Assembly: GCA_005885115.1 (NCBI GenBank)
Contig: VAXX01000043.1
Location: forward strand, 1 to 5,426
DNA: 5,426 bases
Reading direction: 5' to 3'
Origin: Actinomycetota bacterium
GTDB lineage: Bacteria; Actinomycetota; Actinomycetes; Mycobacteriales; Micromonosporaceae
Made by a program: the position numbers and the translations under genes. This document shows, one piece after another, positions 1-4,596 of this stretch. Positions within the stretch are counted from its first letter, which is position 1. Each line of letters starts with the position of its first letter. The notes under the pieces were generated by a model. The model saw nothing but the letters and a program-made list of their open reading frames with translations, searched no databases and was not told where the DNA came from.

Positions 1-263
1 CGCAGGTTGCCGCGCAGCAGGTCCCAGTCGAAGTAGTGCGGCTCGTGGCAGTCCTCGCACTCGATGACCAGCCCGCGTACCCCCACCGGGTTGAGGAGGG
101 CCTGGTAGATCTCCAGATCGGCCAGGTCTTCGAGCACGTCCTCGCGCTCCGCCGGGGTCAGCGGGTCGTTGCCGTCCTCGGTCTCGACCTCGTCGAGGTC
201 GGCGAGTTCGTTGGACGGATCCGCAGGGTCGCCCGCGAACGGATCGATCGGCTCCTCGTGCAC
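1..263 (-). CDS. DUF5319 protein, partial (N-terminal 87 residues)
   Basis: Small conserved actinobacterial protein of unknown function; the C-terminal part lies beyond the left edge. The translated part starts V(M)HEEPIDPFAGDPADP, continues with an acidic stretch, then LTPAEREDVLEDLADLEIYQ, and ends with VIECEDCHEPHYFDWDLL, which is the hallmark I recall for DUF5319. The C-E-D-C-H segment could bind a metal, but that is inference. The GTG at 263 is chosen because the family begins MHEEPIDPF; no other start nearby keeps this. GGAGG lies only one base before the GTG, too close for a normal ribosome binding site, and a TACGGT hexamer ends six bases before it, so leaderless translation is more likely. 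It is transcribed divergently from guaB3. In M. tuberculosis the homologue is next to guaB2, so the position is conserved, though its link to purine synthesis is unknown. Confidence 0.9.
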   Translation of the reverse strand, partial: MHEEPIDPFAGDPADPSNELADLDEVETEDGNDPLTPAEREDVLEDLADLEIYQALLNPVGVRGLVIECEDCHEPHYFDWDLLRGNL

Positions 264-269
264 GCCTCC

Positions 270-275
270 ACCGTA
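270..275 (-). promoter_or_regulatory. Candidate -10 element (TACGGT) for a leaderless DUF5319 transcript
   Basis: On the minus strand TACGGT fits the actinobacterial TANNNT -10 pattern. Six bases (GGAGGC) separate it from the GTG at 263, which would put transcription start on or beside the first base of the start codon. I see no good -35 at the right distance. Leaderless genes are common in Actinobacteria. Pattern match only. Confidence 0.45.
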
Positions 276-279
276 TCGC

Positions 280-295
280 CGAACGTAGGCGAACG
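280..295 (+). repeat. Two CGAACG direct repeats one helical turn apart
   Basis: CGAACG occurs at 280-285 and again at 290-295, exactly 10 bp apart, in the divergent intergenic region. The core CGAAC recurs in the same orientation at 349-353 and 375-379, and at 236-240 inside the DUF5319 gene. A direct repeat on one face of the helix could be an operator for either divergent gene. The core resembles half of the LexA box of Actinobacteria (TCGAAC...GTTCGA), but the inverted partner is absent, so LexA binding is not supported. Confidence 0.3.
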
Positions 296-335
296 CTGCA
301 TGGTGTCGCCCGACACGGCTGGTCGGGGCCCTGGG

Positions 336-341
336 TACGAT
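336..341 (+). promoter_or_regulatory. Candidate -10 element (TACGAT) upstream of guaB3
   Basis: TACGAT matches TANNNT and would place transcription start near 348, giving a leader of about 49 bases with a proper ribosome binding site. A -35 is poor: GACA at 312-315 resembles the end of TTGACA, but the spacer would be about 20 bp. It is the best -10-like hexamer I see in the divergent region on this strand, but it is unproven and conflicts with an RNA role for the 314-399 inverted repeat. Confidence 0.35.
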
Positions 342-384
342 GTGGGGGCGAACCGCCAAGAATTTCGCCTAGAGCGAACAGTCC

Positions 385-390
385 AGGAGA
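385..390 (+). promoter_or_regulatory. Ribosome binding site of guaB3 (AGGAGA)
   Basis: AGGAGA ends six bases before the GTG at 397, an ideal spacing. It decides this start over the GTG five codons in (409). The motif lies partly inside the stem regions described for 314-399. Confidence 0.75.
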
Positions 391-396
391 CCAGCC

Positions 397-1515
397 GTGC
401 GTGACATCGTGGAGATCGGGCTGGGCAAGTCCGCCCGCCGGGGGTACCACCTGGACGAGATCGCCATCGTGCCCAGCCGCCGCACCCGCGACGTGGACGA
501 CGTGTCCACCGCCTGGCAGCTCGACGCGTACCCCTTCCGGATCCCGTGCGTGGCCCACCCGTCCGACGCGACGGTCAGCCCCGCCACCGCCGTCACCCTC
601 GGCCGGCTCGGCGGCCTGGGCATCCTCAACGTCGAGGGCCTGTGGACCCGGTACGAGGACCCGACCAAGATCCTGGAGGAACTCGCCGGCCTGGACGAGG
701 AGGCGCCGGCCACCCGGCGGCTCCAGGAGGTCTACGCCGAGCCGATCCGGCCGGAGCTGATCGCCGAGCGGGTACGCGAGATCCGGGCGGCCGGCGTGAC
801 CGTCGCCGTACGCGTCTCCCCGCAGCACACCCTCACGCTCGCGCCGGTGATCCTCGACGCGGGTGTGGACATCCTGGTCATCCAGGGCACCCTGGTCTCC
901 GCCGAGCACGTGTCCACAGTGGACGAACCGCTCAACCTCAAGGAGTTCATCGCCGACCTCGACCTGCCGGTCATCGTCGGCGGCTGCACCAACTACCAGA
1001 CCGCACTGCACCTCATGCGAACCGGCGCGGCCGGGGTCATCGTGGGTGTCGGCGCCGACGAATGGTCGACCACCGACATGGTCCTCGGCATCCGGGTACC
1101 GATGGCCACCGCCATCGCCGACGCCGCCGAGGCCCGCCGCGACTACCTGGACGAGACCGGCGGCCGGTACGTCCACCTGATCGCCGACGGCGGTATCCGC
1201 ACCTCCGGCGACATCGCCAAAGCGCTGGGCTGCGGCGCCGACGCGGTGATGCTGGGTGAGGCGCTGTCGGTCTGCGCGGAGGCCCCCGGCGGCGGCGCCT
1301 GGTGGCACTCGGCGGCATCCCACCCGAAGCTGCCGCGCGGCGCGTTCGGCGTGGCCCAGGAGCCGCTCGGGGAAATGGAGAAGCTGCTGTACGGTCCGTC
1401 CGACGACCCGGACGGCGGGCTGAACCTGTTCGGCGGGCTCCGGCGAGCGATGGCCAAGTGCGGCTACCGCGACCTCAAGGAGTTCCAGAAGGTCGCACTC
1501 GTCCTGGACCGGTAG
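397..1515 (+). CDS. guaB3: GuaB3 family IMP dehydrogenase-related protein
   Basis: 372-residue TIM-barrel protein of the IMPDH/GMP reductase superfamily, without the CBS domains of true IMP dehydrogenase. It matches M. tuberculosis GuaB3 closely, as I recall it: GKSARRGYHLDEIAIVPSRR (residues 10-29), DVSTAWQLDAY (35-45), RYVHLIADGGIRTSGDIAKA (257-276), GPSDDPDGGLNLFGGLRR (333-350), DLKEFQKV (359-366). Length also fits (about 375). ADGGIR and the following GADAVMLG are the superfamily phosphate-binding elements. The catalytic loop, SICTT in IMPDH, reads EWSTT here: Ser224 stands where the nucleophilic cysteine should be, so classical IMP dehydrogenase or GMP reductase chemistry is unlikely. 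Mycobacterial GuaB3 is reported to lack IMPDH activity; the role is unsettled, perhaps regulatory. Start set by the AGGAGA site. Probably co-transcribed with the flavoenzyme 26 bp downstream. Cytoplasmic; no signal peptide. Confidence 0.93.
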   Translation: MRDIVEIGLGKSARRGYHLDEIAIVPSRRTRDVDDVSTAWQLDAYPFRIPCVAHPSDATVSPATAVTLGRLGGLGILNVEGLWTRYEDPTKILEELAGLDEEAPATRRLQEVYAEPIRPELIAERVREIRAAGVTVAVRVSPQHTLTLAPVILDAGVDILVIQGTLVSAEHVSTVDEPLNLKEFIADLDLPVIVGGCTNYQTALHLMRTGAAGVIVGVGADEWSTTDMVLGIRVPMATAIADAAEARRDYLDETGGRYVHLIADGGIRTSGDIAKALGCGADAVMLGEALSVCAEAPGGGAWWHSAASHPKLPRGAFGVAQEPLGEMEKLLYGPSDDPDGGLNLFGGLRRAMAKCGYRDLKEFQKVALVLDR

Positions 1516-1541
1516 CCGCTCCGGGGCGCAGACTGGGCCTC

Positions 1542-3170
1542 GTGCGGGCGTACGACGTGGTGGTGGTCGGCTCCGGGTTCGGCGGGAGCGTCGCCGCGCT
1601 GCGACTGGCCGAGAAGGGGTACCGGGTCGCCGTACTCGAGGCGGGGCGGCGCTTCGCCGACGACGAGCTGCCGGAAACCTCGTGGCAACTGCGCCGGTTC
1701 CTGTGGGCGCCCGCGCTGGGCTGCTACGGCATCCAGCGGATGAGCCTGCTGCGCAACGTTCTGGTGCTCTCCGGTGCCGGGGTCGGCGGTGGTTCGCTGG
1801 TGTACGCCAACACGCTGTACCGGCCGCCGCGCGGGTACTACGAGGATCGGCAGTGGCGGCACATCACCGACTGGGAAGCTGAGCTGGCGCCCTGGTACGA
1901 CCAGGGCGAGCGGATGCTCGGGGTGACCACGTACGAGCGGGTGACCCGGGCCGACGAGGCGATGTACCGGGTGGCGCAACGGATGGGCGTGGGGGAGACG
2001 TACCACCCCACGCCGGTGGGTGTCTACTTTGGACAGTCGGGGGTGGACCCGTACTTCGGCGGTGCCGGACCGCTCCGGGACGCCTGCCGGCACTGCGGCG
2101 CGTGCATGACCGGGTGCCGGTACAACGCGAAGAACACGCTGGTGAAGAACTACCTGTACCTCGCCGAGCGGTTGGGCGTCGAGGTGTACCCGCTGACCAC
2201 GGTGACTGCGATCGAGCCGGGGTACCGCATCCGTACGCCGAAGGGCGACTTCACGGCACCCGAGGTGGTGCTCGGGGCCGGGGCACTGGGCACCCAGCGG
2301 CTGCTGCACGCGATGAAGGCGAAAGGCCTGCTGCCCAAGGTTTCCGACCGGCTCGGCGCGTTGACCCGGACCAACTCGGAGGCGATCCTCGGCGCCCGGT
2401 CGATGCGCGGCGACGCCGACTTCACCGACGGGGTGGCCATCACCAGCTCGTTCCACCCGGACCCGGATACCCACGTCGAGCCGGTCCGGTACGGGCCGGG
2501 CTCGGGCGCCATGGGCCTGTTGCAGACCGTCCTGGTGGACGGGGACCGGTGGCGGCCGGCCCGGTGGTGGAAAGTGTTCCTGCGCAATCCGATCCGGAAC
2601 ACGCGGGCGCTGTCGGTACGCCGGTGGTCCGAGGGTACGGTCATCGCGCTGGTCATGCAGACGTTGGACAACTCGCTGACCGTCCACTATGGACGGAGTT
2701 GGTACGGGCGGCGCCGGCTCACCACGACCCAGGGCCACGGTGCGCCGAACCCCCGGTGGATCCCGGCCGGCAACCGCGCGGTACGCCTGCTCGCCGAGGA
2801 GATCGGCGGGGTACCGGGCGGGTCGTGGACCGACGTGTTCAACATCCCGGTGACCGCGCACATCCTCGGCGGCGCGGTGATCGGGGACTCCGTCGACTCG
2901 GGCGTCGTCGACGGGTACCACCGGGTCTTCGGTCATCCGGGTCTGCACGTGGTCGACGGCGCGGCGGTGTCCGCGAACCTCGGCGTCAACCCCGCCCTCA
3001 CCATCACCGCGCAGGCCGAGCGGGCGATGTCGTTGTGGCCCAACAAGGGTGAGCCCGATCCGCGCCCGCCGCTCGGCGCGGCGTACCAGCGGATCGCGCC
3101 GGTGACCCCGAAGAACGCGGCGGTGCCCCGGACCGCGCCGGCTAGTCTCCGGACGGCAGCAGGTCAGTGA
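1542..3170 (+). CDS. choD: GMC-family FAD oxidoreductase, cholesterol oxidase (ChoD)-like
   Basis: 542-residue flavoenzyme. Residues 10-15 (GSGFGG) with Glu33 in VLEAG form the N-terminal Rossmann FAD site; SGAGVGGGSLVYANTLY (77-93) is the second FAD-contact segment typical of GMC enzymes. NIPVTAHILGGAVIG (434-448) and GVNPALTITAQAERA (481-495) match the C-terminal active-site region; His440 and Asn483 correspond to the catalytic His and Asn of Streptomyces cholesterol oxidase. Residues 182-192 hold four cysteines (CxxCxxCxxxC). The family oxidises 3-beta-hydroxysteroids, but the substrate of ChoD-type proteins is disputed, so steroid specificity is inferred. No signal or Tat peptide, unlike secreted cholesterol oxidases. 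The GTG at 1542 is used because later starts would cut the FAD motif; upstream extension would overlap guaB3. Its ribosome binding site is weak, so coupling to guaB3 is likely. Its final 29 bases overlap the opposing DUF72 gene. Confidence 0.85.
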   Translation: MRAYDVVVVGSGFGGSVAALRLAEKGYRVAVLEAGRRFADDELPETSWQLRRFLWAPALGCYGIQRMSLLRNVLVLSGAGVGGGSLVYANTLYRPPRGYYEDRQWRHITDWEAELAPWYDQGERMLGVTTYERVTRADEAMYRVAQRMGVGETYHPTPVGVYFGQSGVDPYFGGAGPLRDACRHCGACMTGCRYNAKNTLVKNYLYLAERLGVEVYPLTTVTAIEPGYRIRTPKGDFTAPEVVLGAGALGTQRLLHAMKAKGLLPKVSDRLGALTRTNSEAILGARSMRGDADFTDGVAITSSFHPDPDTHVEPVRYGPGSGAMGLLQTVLVDGDRWRPARWWKVFLRNPIRNTRALSVRRWSEGTVIALVMQTLDNSLTVHYGRSWYGRRRLTTTQGHGAPNPRWIPAGNRAVRLLAEEIGGVPGGSWTDVFNIPVTAHILGGAVIGDSVDSGVVDGYHRVFGHPGLHVVDGAAVSANLGVNPALTITAQAERAMSLWPNKGEPDPRPPLGAAYQRIAPVTPKNAAVPRTAPASLRTAAGQ

Positions 3171-4017
3171 GCGTCTGCGCGTTGCGCTGCGCGAAGTCGC
3201 CACGGCAGTTGTTCATCAGGACGTGCGTCTGCGCCGTCTCCTGGGCCAACTTCGCCAGCTTCGGTACCCACGACTTGAGCTCCGGCTCGGAGTACAGGTA
3301 CCCGAACTTCTCGTAGATGTCCTTGCTGGTCCACTTGTCGCTGTGCCCATGGAACCGCACCACCGCGAGGTCGCTGGTCGCGGTGAGCACCGGCGGGATC
3401 GAGCTCTTGTACCCCTGGGGCATGTCCACGCTGACGTACGGCAGGTGGTGCTTGCGCAGGAAATCCAGCGTCTCCGCCTGGTTGTCACCGGCGAACCAGC
3501 TCTCGTGCCGCAGTTCCACCGCGATCCGCAGCGGGCTGCACCGCTTGGCGACCTCCAGCAGGTACTGCTTGTTGGAGCGGCGGATGGTGAACCAGGGCGG
3601 GAACTGGAACAGGATGGCACCGAGCTTTCCGGCCGCCACCAACGGATCCAGCGCGGACAGGAACCGGGTCCACACGTCCTCGTACGCCTGCGGGGTCAGG
3701 TCGTCGGGGTAGATGTTGCGCTTCTCGGTCTCCGGGCGCAGGTCCTTGTAGATCGCCGACACCTTGGTCGGGTGTCCGGTCAGGAGGCTGAAAGCCTTGA
3801 TGTTGAACAGGAATCCGGGCGGGCTGCGGTCGACCCACAGTTGCGCGGTCGACTCGGCCGGCGGGGAGTAGTACGTCGCGTCGACCTCGACGAGCGGGAA
3901 CTGCCTTGCGTAGTAGGCCAACCGCTTCTCGGCGGTGTTCGCCGACTCCGGGTACCAGCCGGACGCGAGCAGTGTCTTGTCCGTCCACGACGCCGTACCG
4001 ACAAGGATTCTGCCCAT
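3142..4017 (-). CDS. DUF72 family protein (YecE-like TIM barrel)
   Basis: 291-residue protein of the DUF72 family, whose known structures are TIM barrels but whose biochemical role is unknown. Visible signatures: ILVGTASWTDKTL at the N-terminus (4-16), VEVDATYYSPP (43-53), FLFNIKAFSLLTGH (69-82), AILFQFPPWF (134-143), AVELRHESWF (166-175), VVRFHGHSDKW (219-229) and NNCRGDFAQRNAQTL (269-283). The conserved acidic, histidine, arginine and tryptophan residues gather at strand ends, as in an active site, but no substrate can be named. ATG at 4017 gives the usual family N-terminus. The preceding DUF1697 stop is two bases upstream and there is no clear ribosome binding site, so translation is probably coupled to that gene. 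Its TAG stop at 3144-3142 lies inside the end of the convergent flavoenzyme gene; no terminator hairpin is visible in the overlap. Confidence 0.9.
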   Translation of the reverse strand: MGRILVGTASWTDKTLLASGWYPESANTAEKRLAYYARQFPLVEVDATYYSPPAESTAQLWVDRSPPGFLFNIKAFSLLTGHPTKVSAIYKDLRPETEKRNIYPDDLTPQAYEDVWTRFLSALDPLVAAGKLGAILFQFPPWFTIRRSNKQYLLEVAKRCSPLRIAVELRHESWFAGDNQAETLDFLRKHHLPYVSVDMPQGYKSSIPPVLTATSDLAVVRFHGHSDKWTSKDIYEKFGYLYSEPELKSWVPKLAKLAQETAQTHVLMNNCRGDFAQRNAQTLTDLLPSGD

Positions 4018-4019
4018 GC

Positions 4020-4565
4020 TCAGCCGCCGGACAGCTCAAGCAGTTTGGTGACCGTGTTCCAGTTGCGGACCGTCGGGCTGACCCCGAGCCGCCGGTCGGG
4101 CAGGACCATGGCGGCCAGCTTCGACCGGGCCATTCCATTGGCGTACCAGAGATAGATCTCGGCGCGGCCGGGCCCGATCGCGAACCGTTCCGGCTCGAGC
4201 GCGGCCGGGTCGACGTCGGCCAGCCGGTCCTTGCCCAGCGGTGCGGCCAGGAACGCCACCCCCATGCGCGCGTTGTCGGTGGCGAGGTCCGGGAACGGGT
4301 GCGCCTCGACGACCCTGCGCAGCTGGGCCGGGGTGCGGACCACGCAGTCAACCGGGAAACCGGCGGCCTCCTCGATGCCCTTCTCCAGGGCCCGGGTCAC
4401 CTGGGCGACGCTGTCGGCGCTGCGGAACACCGCGTTGCCGCTCTGCAGGTGGGTACGCACGTCGGCGTACCCCAGCTCGGTCAGCCAGGCCCGCAGGTCG
4501 GCCATGGCCACCCGCCGGGCCGGACCGAGGTTGATACCGCGCAGGAAGCCGATGTACGTGTTCAC
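4020..4565 (-). CDS. DUF1697 family protein
   Basis: 181-residue cytoplasmic protein of the DUF1697 family; function unknown. Characteristic segments are YIGFLRGINLG (4-14), MADLRAWLTELGY (21-33), THLQSGNAVFRS (38-49), FPVDCVVRTPAQL (70-82) and the C-terminal GVSPTVRNWNTVTKLLEL (161-178), the strongest family mark. The GTG at 4565 is selected because it gives the standard N-terminus VNTYIGFLRGINLG; a longer frame from an ATG at 4649 would run across the start of guaA and adds unrelated sequence. GGGTGG directly precedes the GTG, too close for a normal ribosome binding site. It is first of a two-gene unit with the DUF72 gene and is divergent from guaA with 31 bp between start codons, so the two promoters must overlap or lie inside the neighbouring coding ends. 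Confidence 0.9.
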   Translation of the reverse strand: MNTYIGFLRGINLGPARRVAMADLRAWLTELGYADVRTHLQSGNAVFRSADSVAQVTRALEKGIEEAAGFPVDCVVRTPAQLRRVVEAHPFPDLATDNARMGVAFLAAPLGKDRLADVDPAALEPERFAIGPGRAEIYLWYANGMARSKLAAMVLPDRRLGVSPTVRNWNTVTKLLELSGG

Positions 4566-4590
4566 CCACCCATCGTGCCCCAGATAGGAT
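4561..4590 (+). promoter_or_regulatory. Candidate leaderless promoter of guaA
   Basis: TAGGAT at 4585-4590 fits the TANNNT -10 pattern, and TTCACC at 4561-4566 is a partial -35 match with an 18-bp spacer. Six bases separate the -10 from the guaA ATG at 4597, so transcription would start at or next to the A of the ATG. No Shine-Dalgarno sequence precedes the ATG, which agrees with leaderless translation. The -35 lies within the first codons of the divergent DUF1697 gene. Confidence 0.5.
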
Positions 4591-4596
4591 TCCGGG

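Larger units (their letters stand above)
314..399 (+). promoter_or_regulatory. Long inverted repeat and nested stems over the guaB3 translation start
   Basis: Positions 314-324 (CACGGCTGGTC) and 389-399 (GACCAGCCGTG) are perfectly complementary over 11 bp; the right arm contains the guaB3 GTG. Inside it, 330-336 pairs with 381-387 (five Watson-Crick pairs plus two G-U), covering most of the ribosome binding site. Innermost, 347-352 pairs with 364-369 (GGCGAA/TTCGCC). In RNA this would be a nested structure that hides both the Shine-Dalgarno sequence and the start codon. This requires transcription to begin at or before about 314. If the -10 at 336-341 is the real promoter, the left arm is not transcribed and the repeat could act only in DNA. 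Confidence 0.4.

Noticed and set aside
280..295. LexA/SOS box in the divergent region
   Set aside because: Only same-orientation CGAAC half-sites are present; the inverted GTTCG partner at the required spacing is missing.
300..404. A 34-codon frame from ATG 300 whose stop overlaps the guaB3 start by a few bases (possible leader peptide)
   Set aside because: No ribosome binding site before ATG 300 and no recognisable peptide; it is part of a longer open frame that reads through the antisense of DUF5319. Start overlap alone is not enough.
1302..1541. A longer N-terminus for the flavoenzyme, open upstream to an ATG at 1302
   Set aside because: This would overlap 214 bases of well-conserved guaB3 coding sequence and the translation is Arg/Gly/Pro-rich with no homology; the FAD motif begins right after the GTG at 1542.
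3142..3200. Bidirectional terminator between the convergent genes
   Set aside because: No GC-rich inverted repeat followed by a T-run on either strand could be found; the genes overlap here.
1464..3203. A 579-residue open frame antisense to the flavoenzyme gene
   Set aside because: Low-complexity, Arg/Pro/Val/His-rich translation typical of the antisense of GC-rich coding DNA; no family signature.
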